Shown here: one piece after another, positions 16,764-27,270 of the stretch
How the letters are laid out: each line of letters begins with the position of its first letter
Position numbering within the stretch: position 1 is the first letter of the stretch
Assembly (NCBI RefSeq): GCF_024204665.1
Contig: NZ_CP100355.1
Location: forward strand, 496,001-560,000
Origin: Natronosalvus rutilus
GTDB lineage: Archaea; Halobacteriota; Halobacteria; Halobacteriales; Natrialbaceae
Reading direction: 5' to 3'
Length of the DNA: 64,000 nt
Notes under the pieces: generated by a model
What the model saw: the letters and a program-made list of their open reading frames with translations, nothing else
What the model was told of the DNA's origin: nothing
Database searches by the model: none
Made by a program: the position numbers and the translations under genes

Positions 16764-17429
16764 GTGTTACAGTACATCGAACCATTCACCGACATCATCT
16801 TTCCGGTGGTGTACATCCTGTTCTTCGTGGGGACGATCGCCGCTCTGGCGCTCGCCAACCGCCGCTTCGTCAGGAAGGCCTGGCTGGCGTGTTTTTTCGC
16901 ACTGTTGCTGGCGGTGACGGTCGTCGGAATGACCGTGATGCCCGTCGTCGAGATGCACAAGTTCTCCCAGCCTAACAGCGAGGAGATGACGTACTACGAG
17001 ATCCGAATCGTCGACTCGGCGGGGAACGAACTCGAGCTCGACGATCGTGCTACGCCGCCGATGACCGGTTCGCGGACGTCGTCTGTGGGCCAGAATATGG
17101 CCTACCAGTACGACGACGAGGAACGCATGGAGATGGGTAGATTCTACATCGAGAACGTGAACAGGTATCGGGAGACAGTCGAATCGGGTGGGCCCCCGAT
17201 CTATACGGCGCTGGAGCCGCCGCGCTACGTCGACGACCAGCAATGGACCGCCGAGCAACTCGAGAACTACGAGGAGTTCGAGTCGATCAGCATCTACGAG
17301 CGAACCATAGTCGTCAACGAGGATAGCGACGCAGTCGAGCGCAACGAGGAAACGCACCTCGTGACGATCGACGTCGCCAACGAGACCGTTACCGAAAACG
17401 AGACCGCACTCGAGGATGAATCCGCATGA
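16764..17429 (+). CDS. Membrane-anchored protein of unknown function, partner of the HTTM-DUF393 protein
   Basis: 221 residues from the GTG at 16764, chosen by the TATA box position. Two membrane helices occupy about 7-30 and 38-60, then a soluble acidic domain of about 155 residues follows, with 'YYEIRIVDSAGNELELDDRA' and repeated Tyr/Glu-rich helices. No Cys pair or catalytic motif was recognised. Topology suggests the soluble domain is outside. Its stop overlaps the next start (ATGA), so it is co-translated with the HTTM-DUF393 protein and may be its substrate, subunit or assembly factor. Confidence 0.7.
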   Translation: MLQYIEPFTDIIFPVVYILFFVGTIAALALANRRFVRKAWLACFFALLLAVTVVGMTVMPVVEMHKFSQPNSEEMTYYEIRIVDSAGNELELDDRATPPMTGSRTSSVGQNMAYQYDDEERMEMGRFYIENVNRYRETVESGGPPIYTALEPPRYVDDQQWTAEQLENYEEFESISIYERTIVVNEDSDAVERNEETHLVTIDVANETVTENETALEDESA

Positions 17430-18682
17430 GCGCGTTCGTCAACTACTTCGGCGACGAGACCCGTTCCACGCCGATCAACCTCGCCGTCGTTCGCGTCCTT
17501 CTCGGATCGTGGGCGCTTTGGCGAATGGTCTCGCTCGACTGGAACTTCTACGGGGAGTGGCCCCGCCACTTCAACCCGCCGATCGCCTACCTCCACCAGG
17601 ACGTCTTCTTCACCCTGCTGCCGTACCTGCGGTGGGTCCTCGCAGGGTTGCTCGTCCTGTTCATCGTCGGCTACAAGACCCGGTGGTCCGGCGGACTCGC
17701 CAGCCTCCTGATGATGCACATGCTGGCGGTCAAGTCGACCATCTACCTCGCGGGAACCATCGAGTCGCTGTTCGCCTGTGCGTACATGATCCTCCTGTTC
17801 GCGCTGTTCTGCGAGGACGACGTGCTGTCGGCCGACACCGTGATCGAAACGAAAGAGAAGTCCATCGACCAGCTGAACGCGTTCCTGAAAGAGGGAAGTG
17901 ACGAAACTCATCGGGCGCGCGCCCTGAAGTGGGGGCTGCTCGCCGTCGGCTTCCTCTACCTCGGCTCGGCCTGGGGGAAGTTCATGAACGGCCCGATCGA
18001 CATCTGGCTCTCCGGCGCTGAACTCCAGCGCGACATCCTGCGCAGCCAGGAGATGACCGGTATGACGCGGCCACTCGCCCAGCCCATCCTCGAGTACGAC
18101 GCGCTGGCCTGGCTCGGGTTCCTCGGCACCGGCCTGGTCCAGGCGTCGCTCATCGTCGCCGTATTACTGGGCCTGCCGATCACGCTGTCGGCACTCGGTC
18201 TGATCGGCTTCCACCTCTCAGTCGTCGCGACGCTGGGCCTGTACTTCATCGACATGATCCTCGTCCTCTCGCTGTTCGCCGCCTGGGACGTCGCCTACCG
18301 GTGGCTCGCCGCGGACGCGGAAGACCGCGTCACGCTGGTCTACGACGAGCGCTGTTACTTCTGCGCCCGGAGCCTCTACCTCTTCAAGTACCTCGACGTC
18401 AACGACTCCGTGCGGTTCCGATCGCAGTCGGACGCGCCGCCGGAACTCGTCAACCGCGAGGGCGTCGACCTCGACAAGGAGATGTACCTGTTCCGGGACG
18501 GCGAGGCCTACGGCGGCTACGAGGCGTTCCGCCAGCTGTTCAAGCAGTTCCGGGTCTTCGCCCCGATCGTCCTCCTGATGGCGCTCCCACCGGTCAGGAT
18601 GGTCGGCAACCGCGTGTACGCCTACATCGCGCGCAACCGGAGTCGTCACTTCGTCTGCAGCATCGACGCCGAGCAGTCCTGA
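17426..18682 (+). CDS. HTTM-domain membrane protein fused to a DUF393 (DCC-type) thiol-disulfide oxidoreductase domain
   Basis: 418 residues. About 1-285 is a polytopic HTTM-like region, related to the membrane part of vitamin K-dependent gamma-carboxylase: 'NLAVVRVLLGSWALWRM' near the start, 'YLGSAWGKFMNGP' in the middle. Residues about 297-415 form a DUF393 domain beginning 'VTLVYDERCYFCARS', with the CxxC pair of thioredoxin-like DCC proteins. A redox function at the membrane is likely; whether the HTTM part has carboxylase-like or quinone-linked activity is unknown. Translation is coupled to the upstream gene by a four-base overlap. Confidence 0.85.
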   Translation: MSAFVNYFGDETRSTPINLAVVRVLLGSWALWRMVSLDWNFYGEWPRHFNPPIAYLHQDVFFTLLPYLRWVLAGLLVLFIVGYKTRWSGGLASLLMMHMLAVKSTIYLAGTIESLFACAYMILLFALFCEDDVLSADTVIETKEKSIDQLNAFLKEGSDETHRARALKWGLLAVGFLYLGSAWGKFMNGPIDIWLSGAELQRDILRSQEMTGMTRPLAQPILEYDALAWLGFLGTGLVQASLIVAVLLGLPITLSALGLIGFHLSVVATLGLYFIDMILVLSLFAAWDVAYRWLAADAEDRVTLVYDERCYFCARSLYLFKYLDVNDSVRFRSQSDAPPELVNREGVDLDKEMYLFRDGEAYGGYEAFRQLFKQFRVFAPIVLLMALPPVRMVGNRVYAYIARNRSRHFVCSIDAEQS

Positions 18683-18790
18683 GCCGTTCTGCGGTTCTCA
18701 GTTTTCGGCACTCGAGACTCGGTACTCGGACCTCGATAGTCAGTTCTCAGTTCCCAGTTCTCGAGCCGTGAGTCTCGAGACCGCGCCGGA

Positions 18791-18797
18791 TTTATAC
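18791..18797 (+). promoter_or_regulatory. TATA box of the DUF460 gene
   Basis: TTTATAC whose centre is 27 bases before 18821. A leaderless mRNA is expected, which makes the GTG at 18821 as good a start as the one at 18815. Confidence 0.55.
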
Positions 18798-18814
18798 TCT
18801 GTTCCCCCCTACAG

Positions 18815-20800
18815 GTGGCCGTGAGCACGCGAACGAACGCACTCGACGCGGTCGTCTTCGGCGTCGACGTTCAGAGCGGTGACGTTCGCGGCGACGCGCC
18901 CTCCTACGCACTCGTCGTCTACGGCGGCGACGAGGACGGCCTCGAGCGAGACGTCGTCTCCCACCGGAAACTGCGCCGCCTGATCGCCGACGTCGAGCCA
19001 GCTATCGTCGCGACCGACAACATGTACGAACTGGCCGCGGACAAGGACCAGTTGATCCACTTTCTCGGCTCGCTTCCCGCGGGGACAAAACTGGTGCAGG
19101 TGACCGGCGACGAACGACCCGAATCGCTCTCTCGCGTCGCGAAGCGCCACGGCGTCCCCTACGGCAAAGAGCCCATGAAGGAAGCCGAGGCCGCAGCCCG
19201 CCTGGCGGCCCACAGCGTCGGCTACGAGGTGTCGGCATTTACCGACACCACGGAGGTCAAAGTCTCCAGGGGTCGCTCGACCGGCAAGGGCGGCTGGAGC
19301 GCCGACCGCTACACGCGCCGGATCCACGGCTCCGTCAAGCGCCGCGCCCGGGAAGTGGAGAGCGCCCTCGAGGACGCCGGCCTCGCGTTCGAACGTGAGG
19401 TCCGGGAAGCCTACGGCGGGTTCGCCAACGCGGTGTTCACCGTCGACGCCCCTCCCCAGAACATTCCGGTGTCGAACGAGCGCTCGGGCGACGTGCGCGT
19501 CGAGATCGAACGGGAGCGACGCGACGGCATCGAGTTTCGCCCGCTCGCGAAGCGTCGCGATCACGTCGTCGTCGGCGTCGACCCCGGAACGACCACCGCG
19601 GTCGCCATCGTCGGGCTCCAGGGCGAGGTGCTCGACGTCTGGAGTTCGCGAACAAACACCATGGCCGACGTGATCGAGTGGATCGTCGAGCGCGGCCGGC
19701 CGGTGATCGTCGCCGCGGACGTGACGCCGATGCCAGAAACCGTCGAGAAGATCCGCCGGAGCTTCGACGCCGCAGCCTGGACGCCCCAGCGAGACCTGCC
19801 GGTCGACGAGAAACAACACCGCACCGCGGACGAACCGTACGACGACGACCACCAGCGCGACGCGATGGCCGCCGCCCTCTACGCCGTCGACGCCCACGAG
19901 GACCAGTTCGAGCGCATCGCCCGGAAACTCCCCGCCGGAATCGACCGCGGGGAGGTGGTCGCCCGGGTCGTCGCCGGCGGCGAGACCGTCGAGACCGTCC
20001 TCGAGGACCTGACCGAGGACGAAGAGAGCGACGAGGAAGAGCGCGAGCACCAGCCGCGAGAGCTGACGGCCGAGGAACGCCGGATTCGCGACCTCGAGCG
20101 ACAGGTCGAGCGCCTCGAGGGCCATGTCGAGACGCTCGAGGGGCGAATCGAGGATCGGGACGAGCAGATCGAGGACCTCGAGGCCGAACTCGCCGTTACC
20201 CGTCGAGAGGAACGCCGCCAGATCCGCAAGGAACGCGAGGTGAGCCGCCTCGAGCGCAAGGCCGACCGCCTCGAGAGCGAGCGCGACGAGGCCCGCGAGG
20301 AGGTCGAGGCCCTCGAGGAGAAAGTCGAGCGGATGAAGACGCTCTGGAAGCTCGATCACTCGAACTTCGCGGACGTCTCCGAGAAGAAGGCCGGCCTCGT
20401 GCCCGTAAAGGTAATCGAGAAGTTCACGAAAGGAGCGATCCGGACAGCCGAGGAGGCCTACGGCATCGCGCCCGGCGACGTGGTCTACGTGCGCGACGCC
20501 AGCGGTGCGGGACGCTCGACCGCGGAGCTCCTGGCGAGTTTCGAACCGCGAGTCGTTTTGAAGAACGGCAACCTCTCGGAGATCGCCGATGCCATCCTCT
20601 TCGACCGCGAGATTCCAGTCGGCCCCGGCGACGACGTAGCGATGCAGGAGGTAGACGAACTGGCCGTCGCCCGCGAATCGGACGTCGAGGCGGTCATCGA
20701 GGACTGGCACGACCGGGCGCTCGAGCGCGAGCGCGACCGGAAGGCGGAGATGGTCGATCGGCTGATCAGCGAGCACCGGGCGGGCGACAGCGAGGTCTAA
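18815..20800 (+). CDS. DUF460 family protein with RuvC/YqgF-like nuclease domain and coiled coil
   Basis: 661 residues from GTG 18815 (GTG 18821 is equally possible). An N-terminal DUF460 region ('VVFGVDVQSGDVRG', 'TDNMYEL') is followed at about 250-390 by an RNase H-fold domain with 'VVVGVDPGTTTAVAIVG' and, near its end, 'DDDHQRDAMAAAL', resembling the RuvC catalytic acidic pattern. Residues about 423-508 are a strong Arg/Glu coiled coil. The C terminus 'AEEAYGIAPGDVVYVRD' is a conserved small domain. The family is archaeal, predicted to act on nucleic acid; no reaction is proven. The long frame on the opposite strand is a shadow. Confidence 0.88.
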   Translation: MAVSTRTNALDAVVFGVDVQSGDVRGDAPSYALVVYGGDEDGLERDVVSHRKLRRLIADVEPAIVATDNMYELAADKDQLIHFLGSLPAGTKLVQVTGDERPESLSRVAKRHGVPYGKEPMKEAEAAARLAAHSVGYEVSAFTDTTEVKVSRGRSTGKGGWSADRYTRRIHGSVKRRAREVESALEDAGLAFEREVREAYGGFANAVFTVDAPPQNIPVSNERSGDVRVEIERERRDGIEFRPLAKRRDHVVVGVDPGTTTAVAIVGLQGEVLDVWSSRTNTMADVIEWIVERGRPVIVAADVTPMPETVEKIRRSFDAAAWTPQRDLPVDEKQHRTADEPYDDDHQRDAMAAALYAVDAHEDQFERIARKLPAGIDRGEVVARVVAGGETVETVLEDLTEDEESDEEEREHQPRELTAEERRIRDLERQVERLEGHVETLEGRIEDRDEQIEDLEAELAVTRREERRQIRKEREVSRLERKADRLESERDEAREEVEALEEKVERMKTLWKLDHSNFADVSEKKAGLVPVKVIEKFTKGAIRTAEEAYGIAPGDVVYVRDASGAGRSTAELLASFEPRVVLKNGNLSEIADAILFDREIPVGPGDDVAMQEVDELAVARESDVEAVIEDWHDRALERERDRKAEMVDRLISEHRAGDSEV

Positions 20801-20826
20801 TCGGATTCGCGCGTCTGTCTCGAGCC

Positions 20827-21006
20827 CTATACCATCCCGAATGACTGGAGCACGCCCGTCACCAGCGACTTGACGACGAGGGCGACTCCGATGAGCATGA
20901 GGGCGAGGCCGCCAGCGATCAGGTAATTCTGGGTGGCGATCAGGGCGATGCCGGCAATCGCGAGGATCACGCCGAGGATTCCGAGCGGACCGAGACTTTT
21001 GCGCAT
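20827..21006 (-). CDS. DUF7470-like small membrane protein
   Basis: A 59-residue protein starting MRKSLGPLGILG. Two hydrophobic helices (about 8-25 and 29-47) are followed by 'VVKSLVTGVLQSFGMV'. The pattern of a Gly-rich hairpin ending in VKSLV...GM is typical of small haloarchaeal DUF7470 membrane proteins. Function is unknown. It is convergent with the DUF460 gene and divergent from rnpB. Confidence 0.75.
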   Translation of the reverse strand: MRKSLGPLGILGVILAIAGIALIATQNYLIAGGLALMLIGVALVVKSLVTGVLQSFGMV

Positions 21007-21157
21007 ACCCGCTGTGGACAGTGGATGCTCTTAATCGCGGTGGTTTGCGAGCGGGGCTCGAGTATGGTGAGAGCCTCGAGTGGAAACGATGGGGAAGTCA
21101 CTGAACGCGAATGCGTATAAGCGAGACACTTAACCGACGACCGACCCTAGAACCGAT

Positions 21158-21584
21158 GGGAGAGAGAGCCTGGCTGCCGCGATGGCCGGTCCGGAAACGG
21201 GTCGGCCACCACACGCGAGTGCTCGTTTTTCGGGCGCTCGCGCCCGCGAGGAAAGTCCCCCCACCCGTCGGGCGGGTGACCGGACGCAAGTCCGGAGCGG
21301 GAGACCGCTGGCTCTGGAACAGCAACGACACGTCTCGGCCCGATCGATGATGCGTGCGAACCCAACCGCGAGGACGGGGAGTTAACCCGCAGAGAGCGCG
21401 TGGCCGCCTTGCGGCCACGGTGCGGCGGTTACCGCCGCACGGACGGCCGAGGACCGATGGAACGGCGAATCCTCACCGGTGCAAGTCCGCGTCGCAGGTA
21501 GCCCGACAGGACCGCTTTAGGCGGGCGGCGCGGACGCTCAGCCGAATGCCGGGTCGAACAGAAGGGGGCTTACTCCTCTCACCC
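21158..21584 (+). ncRNA. rnpB: RNase P RNA (archaeal type A)
   Basis: Contains the universal conserved regions of RNase P RNA: GAGGAAAGTCC at 21248-21258, ACAGCAA at 21319-21325 and ACAGAAGGGGGCTTAC at 21558-21573. The ends were set by a P1 helix pairing GGGAGAGAG (21158-21166) with CTCTCACCC (21576-21584), one mismatch. Two adjacent perfect hairpins, GTGGCCGC-CTT-GCGGCCAC near 21400-21418 and GTGCGGCGG-TTA-CCGCCGCAC near 21420-21440, fit the variable P12 region. It is the catalytic RNA of tRNA 5' processing. A TATA-like CGTATAAG (21114-21121) and CTTAAC (21129-21134) lie upstream. Exact ends are estimates. Confidence 0.93.
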
Positions 21585-21624
21585 AGTTTCCAATCCTCGA
21601 GCCACGGCCACGGCTCCGGAGTCG

Positions 21625-22419
21625 CTACTCGAGCAACCAGTGTCGAACCGCCGTCTCGACCACGGCACCCGGATCGAACCGCAGGTACGGAACGTAGAAC
21701 GTGTGCGTCTCCCCTGGCTCGAGTTCGGCGCTGGCCGAATCGTTGCAGGCGACGGTCTCGTCCTCGAGCAACGCCTCGACGACGACTCCGGCCTCGCCGG
21801 TTTTCACCTGCGTCGCGTTCTGCAGCGTGATCGCGGCCCCGTAGACCGGTTCACCGTCGGCCGTCCCCAGCTGGCCCCACCCCTTCTCGACGAGCGTCGA
21901 CCCATCTTCGACCGTCGGGCCCGGGCCCGACGTTCCGCCCTCCGGTTCCTCGAGCGTGTATCGATCGACAGCGTCCGCGCTCCCCTCCGTCGTGACGATT
22001 TCGAAGAGGTACGTTTCCCGACTCCGTTCGACGAACAGCTGACTCTCGACGACGCGCTCACCGTCGTCCTGGTCGAGCGTCGCCCGTACCGTTTCGATGT
22101 AACTACCGGGACGGTCGAACTCGATGCGTCCGCGAACGCCGTATCGATCGGTCCCGTCGTCGTCGAAGAAGAGGTGGTCCGTGATCGTGCCACCCGGATT
22201 GCTCTCGATGCGCCCGTTGCGATCCTCGCCGTCGGCGAAAATCGGCGTCGCTGACCGGTTGAACGATTCCTCGGCGATCACCTGGTCGGACCAGTTCGTC
22301 GGTGGTGCCAGTTCCGAACTGGTCACGTTGGTCGCGTCGTCACCGACGCCAGGGACGCTCGAGAGGCAGCCACCGACGAAGCTCGATCCGAGAGTCGCGA
22401 GGTACGGTCGACGTTTCAC
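21625..22419 (-). CDS. Haloarchaeal lipoprotein of unknown function
   Basis: 264 residues. The N terminus MKRRPYLATLGSSFVGGCLSS has basic residues, a short hydrophobic stretch and a lipobox-like VGGC (Cys18), so the protein is probably exported and lipid-anchored. The remainder is beta-rich with 'TDRYGVRGRIEFDRPGSY', 'SQLFVERSRETYLFEIV' and a C-terminal FxxL-type domain ending 'ETHTFYVPYLRFDPG', which resembles a small extracellular beta sandwich (FxLYD-like). No catalytic residues are recognised. It is convergent with rnpB, 40 bases away. Confidence 0.72.
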   Translation of the reverse strand: MKRRPYLATLGSSFVGGCLSSVPGVGDDATNVTSSELAPPTNWSDQVIAEESFNRSATPIFADGEDRNGRIESNPGGTITDHLFFDDDGTDRYGVRGRIEFDRPGSYIETVRATLDQDDGERVVESQLFVERSRETYLFEIVTTEGSADAVDRYTLEEPEGGTSGPGPTVEDGSTLVEKGWGQLGTADGEPVYGAAITLQNATQVKTGEAGVVVEALLEDETVACNDSASAELEPGETHTFYVPYLRFDPGAVVETAVRHWLLE

Positions 22420-22562
22420 GAGGGAAACCAGAGTACGATGGGAGAAAAGGGCATCTCAAGCTCAAACTTCGGTTGCACCTATAGCAGCTACAGAGGTCGT
22501 GGCCCGCCACCCACCCCGACGCGAGACGGGAACTTTAACGCCTCGCGCCGGAAAGCGAGGGT

Positions 22563-23720
22563 ATGTCGAATCCGTTCGGAATCGTCTCCGACGAGGCCAT
22601 CCTCGAGGGACGGGCCACCGACGCCTACTTCGAGCGTACCCGGGCGACCCTCGAGCACGCGGGTCGAAATCCCCGCGTCGTCGCAGAGGTCACCGCCGAC
22701 CAGTTCCCCACCGGCGAATTCGAGGTCTTCGCCGGCGTTCACGACGTCGCGACGCTCTTTTCGGGCCGCGCAGTCGATATCGACGCCCTCCCCGAGGGCA
22801 CGCTGTTCGACGGCGGGCCGGTCATGCGCATCGAGGGACCGTACCTCGAGTTCGCCGAGCTCGAAACCTCCCTCCTGGGTTTTCTCTCCCAGCCTAGCGG
22901 CTTCGCGACGGCGGCGCTCGAGGCCCGTCTGGCCGCGCCCGACTCTCAGGTCCTCTCCTTTGGCGCGCGTCACGTCCACCCCGCCATCGCCGCCACAGTC
23001 GAGCGCTCGGCCCTGCTCGCCGGACTCGACGGCTTCTCCCACGTCGCCGCGGGCGACGTTCTCGAGCGCGAGGCCGGCGGGACGATGCCCCACGCGCTAA
23101 TGCTCATCTTCGGCGAAGGCGAGCAGGACGCGGCCTGGACGGCCTTCGACGAGGCCGTCCCCGAGGACGTACCTCGAGTCGCCCTGGTCGACACCTTCTG
23201 GGACGAGAGCGCCGAGACCCTGCTCGCCGCCGAGACGCTCGGCGACCGCCTCGACGGGGTTCGCCTGGATACGACAGGCTCGAGGCGCGGCGACTTCCGC
23301 CACATCACCCGCGAGATTCGCTGGGAACTCGACGCCCGCGGCCGCGAGGACGTGGACATCTTCTGCAGCGGCGGGCTAACCCCCGAGACGATCCGAGAGC
23401 TTCGAGACGTCGCCGACGGCTTCGGAATTGGGAGCTACATTACGGGCGCCGACAGCGTCGACTTCGCGCTCGATATCGTCGAAATCGAGGGCGAGATGAC
23501 CTCCAAGCGCGGGAAGCTCTCGGGCGATAAACAGGTCTACCGCACCGCCGACGGCGGTCACGAGGTCCGGTTGGCCGACCAGCCGGCTCCCGAGGACGGC
23601 GACGCGCTGCTCGAGCCGGTAATTCGCGACGGCGAGGTCGTCCGCGAGGCGGACCTCGAGGCGGCGACCGAGCGATGTCTCGCCGATGCGGAGACGGTCG
23701 GGTTCGGGAGCGACCACTGA
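22563..23720 (+). CDS. pncB: Nicotinate phosphoribosyltransferase
   Basis: 385 residues, the size of archaeal short-form nicotinate phosphoribosyltransferases. Conserved features: 'GRATDAYFERT' near the start, 'GFLSQPSGFATAA', 'SFGARHVHPAIA' (active-site His), 'VRLDTTGSRRGDF' and 'DIFCSGGLTPETI', the phosphate-binding barrel loops. It makes nicotinate mononucleotide from nicotinate and PRPP in NAD salvage. A nicotinamidase-like gene lies about 1.2 kb downstream, so both steps from nicotinamide are close together. Confidence 0.93.
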   Translation: MSNPFGIVSDEAILEGRATDAYFERTRATLEHAGRNPRVVAEVTADQFPTGEFEVFAGVHDVATLFSGRAVDIDALPEGTLFDGGPVMRIEGPYLEFAELETSLLGFLSQPSGFATAALEARLAAPDSQVLSFGARHVHPAIAATVERSALLAGLDGFSHVAAGDVLEREAGGTMPHALMLIFGEGEQDAAWTAFDEAVPEDVPRVALVDTFWDESAETLLAAETLGDRLDGVRLDTTGSRRGDFRHITREIRWELDARGREDVDIFCSGGLTPETIRELRDVADGFGIGSYITGADSVDFALDIVEIEGEMTSKRGKLSGDKQVYRTADGGHEVRLADQPAPEDGDALLEPVIRDGEVVREADLEAATERCLADAETVGFGSDH

Positions 23721-23795
23721 GAGCCGTCCACTTGCCAGTCTCGAGCTTGCTCGCGTCTATCGGTCGTCTATATTACTGGCCGCCTCGAGGCCCAC

Positions 23796-24815
23796 TCACT
23801 CGTCGACCTGGACGTCCACCCGGGGGACGAAGGGGCCGAAGTCCGCGGTCTTGCTGGCGATCGTCGCAATTCTGAAGGTGTACACCAGCAGGACGACGAA
23901 CGGCAGGAAGGCGAGCGTGACCGCGACGCTCACGACGACGACGAGCGCGAGCGTGCTCTCGAGGCTCGCGATGATCGACGGGTACGTCATCATGAACAGG
24001 CCGCCGCCGAGCAACGTCGGAAAACCCACGTACAGCAGGAGTTTCGAGAGGTGAGCGAGTTCGTGTTGCATGTACAGCGTCTTGAACGACTGCCGGGCGA
24101 CGGCGAGGTAGCCGAGCAGTTCGATCAGCGAGTCGAGTCCCTCGAGGGCCTCTATCGAAAGTTCGTCGGCGTACCGGGCTCGAATCGTCCGGGCGGCGTG
24201 GAGGTGCGCCCCGTTGAAGTGACCCAGGACCGCCGAGAGCGCGTCGAACGTCCCGAACTCCGCGGTCTCGAGCGTCTTCGAGACGGTCTCGCCCTCCGTC
24301 GTGACGGCCCCGGCGAACGTCTCGAGGCTCGCGGCAACGGCTCCGTCGGCGTCCGTCGCGGCCGACTCAACCTCGCCCACCTCCGCCACGACGGCGTCGA
24401 CGATGAGCCGGAGGAATTCGGCAGGCGCGGCCGGGCTGACCGGCGTCTCGGTCGCGTCTTCGACCGTTCGTCGGAAGTCGGTCATCGCCTCGTAGCGCTG
24501 CTGCAGGTCACCGGTCCACCCCAGTTCCTGAGAGAGGACGAGCTGGTTGATCGCGAGGACGATGGTGATGAACGGCAGCGTGCCACCGACGATCGCGCCG
24601 ACAAGCGTCGTCGCCGTGTCGGGATTCGTGACCGGAATCCAGCCGGCGGCGCCGATCGCCAAGCAGATGGTGAATACCAGTCCGGCACAGAGGGCCGTCA
24701 GCACGTAGCGATTCCCGTCGAGCAGGATCCAGCGCTGCGCCGGCGACTCGCGGAGTCGTTCGTGAACGAGGTCGCTCTGAGTCTTCGTCTCGTCGATCGC
24801 TCGCTCGGCGCCCAT
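23796..24815 (-). CDS. Haloarchaeal membrane protein of unknown function
   Basis: 339 residues with two hydrophobic segments at about 37-60 and 68-95, a helical, charged middle section (about 100-255) with predicted amphipathic helices, and two more membrane segments at about 262-285 and 290-320. The arrangement of two helices, a long soluble domain and two helices resembles bestrophin-like or DUF4239-type proteins, but no defining motif was found. It lies between the two NAD salvage genes in the opposite direction; a link to them is not evident. Confidence 0.6.
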   Translation of the reverse strand: MGAERAIDETKTQSDLVHERLRESPAQRWILLDGNRYVLTALCAGLVFTICLAIGAAGWIPVTNPDTATTLVGAIVGGTLPFITIVLAINQLVLSQELGWTGDLQQRYEAMTDFRRTVEDATETPVSPAAPAEFLRLIVDAVVAEVGEVESAATDADGAVAASLETFAGAVTTEGETVSKTLETAEFGTFDALSAVLGHFNGAHLHAARTIRARYADELSIEALEGLDSLIELLGYLAVARQSFKTLYMQHELAHLSKLLLYVGFPTLLGGGLFMMTYPSIIASLESTLALVVVVSVAVTLAFLPFVVLLVYTFRIATIASKTADFGPFVPRVDVQVDE

Positions 24816-24918
24816 GGGTCGGGGTCAACGACCGTCGAAAAAAGCGTGTGTCTTCGTTGCAGTCGATGGCTCGAGTTTCGAGTGCGAACCACGTCTGGGC
24901 CGACCCGTCGCGCGTGGA

Positions 24919-24925
24919 TTTATGG
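24919..24925 (+). promoter_or_regulatory. TATA box of the nicotinamidase-like gene
   Basis: TTTATGG centred 27 bases before the ATG at 24949, so the transcript is probably leaderless. This supports that ATG over the longer frame that runs upstream into the neighbouring gene's promoter. Confidence 0.55.
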
Positions 24926-24948
24926 CTCGAGAGTGGGTATTTTCGACT

Positions 24949-25530
24949 ATGCACCTCGAGCCAGACACCACGGCAGTGGTCGTCGTCGACATGCAAAACG
25001 GCTTCTGTCACCCCGACGGGGCGCTGTACGCGCCGGGCAGCGAGTCGGTGATCGCCCCTATTGCGGACCTCGTCTCTCGAGCTCGAGAGGTGGGGAGTCG
25101 AATCGTCTACACGCGTGACGTCCATCCCCCCGAGCAATTCGACAACAATCACTACTACGACGAGTTCGACCGGTGGGGCGAACACGTCCTCGAGGGGTCG
25201 TGGGAGGCCGAACTGGTCGACGAACTCGACGTGCGAGACGAGGACCTGATCGTCGAGAAACACACCTACGACGCCTTCCACGAGACCCAGCTCGACGGCT
25301 GGCTCTCTGCGCGGGGCATCAAGGACCTGGTCATCTGTGGTACCCTTGCGAACGTCTGCGTCCTCCACACCGGCGGGAGCGCAGGGCTCCGGGACTACCG
25401 CCCGCTCATGGTTTCGGACTGTATCGGCGCGCTCGAGGACGACCACCACGAGTATGCCCTCGAGCACGCGGACTGGCTGTTCGGAGAGGTCCTCGAGAGC
25501 GACGAGCTGACGTTCGGCGAATCGGCGTAG
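24949..25530 (+). CDS. Cysteine hydrolase, nicotinamidase/isochorismatase family
   Basis: 193 residues. The catalytic triad is visible: Asp14 in VVDMQNGF, Lys104 in VEKHTYDAF and Cys137 in GTLANVCVLHT. Asp57, His59 and His68 ('RDVHPPEQFDNNHYY') are placed like the metal ligands of nicotinamidase. This favours nicotinamidase (nicotinamide to nicotinate) over isochorismatase, and the nearby pncB supports that. The start is set by the TATA spacing. Confidence 0.85.
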   Translation: MHLEPDTTAVVVVDMQNGFCHPDGALYAPGSESVIAPIADLVSRAREVGSRIVYTRDVHPPEQFDNNHYYDEFDRWGEHVLEGSWEAELVDELDVRDEDLIVEKHTYDAFHETQLDGWLSARGIKDLVICGTLANVCVLHTGGSAGLRDYRPLMVSDCIGALEDDHHEYALEHADWLFGEVLESDELTFGESA

Positions 25531-25688
25531 CACCCTGGAAAGCCCGTCTTTTGGGGAAGCGGTGCTCGAGAAAATCCGACACTATAATATCGATAGTATT
25601 GCATAGACGCCGCGACGACCGAGCGATCGATCGGCAACGATTTCCACCAGACGACAGCTAAATACGGCCGGGCCGGTACTCCTCGAGC

Positions 25689-27224
<1,536 letters not shown>

Positions 27225-27270
27225 TCGAGAAGTCGATACGTTCATTTCGCTCAGCCGACCATCACGACGT

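Noticed and set aside
18809-20776. A 655-codon frame on the minus strand
   Set aside because: Antisense shadow of the DUF460 gene; composition is Val/Leu/Gly-biased with no family motif.
21158-21584. Protein-coding frames of 60-150 codons over this segment
   Set aside because: The RNase P RNA conserved blocks and paired ends explain the sequence.
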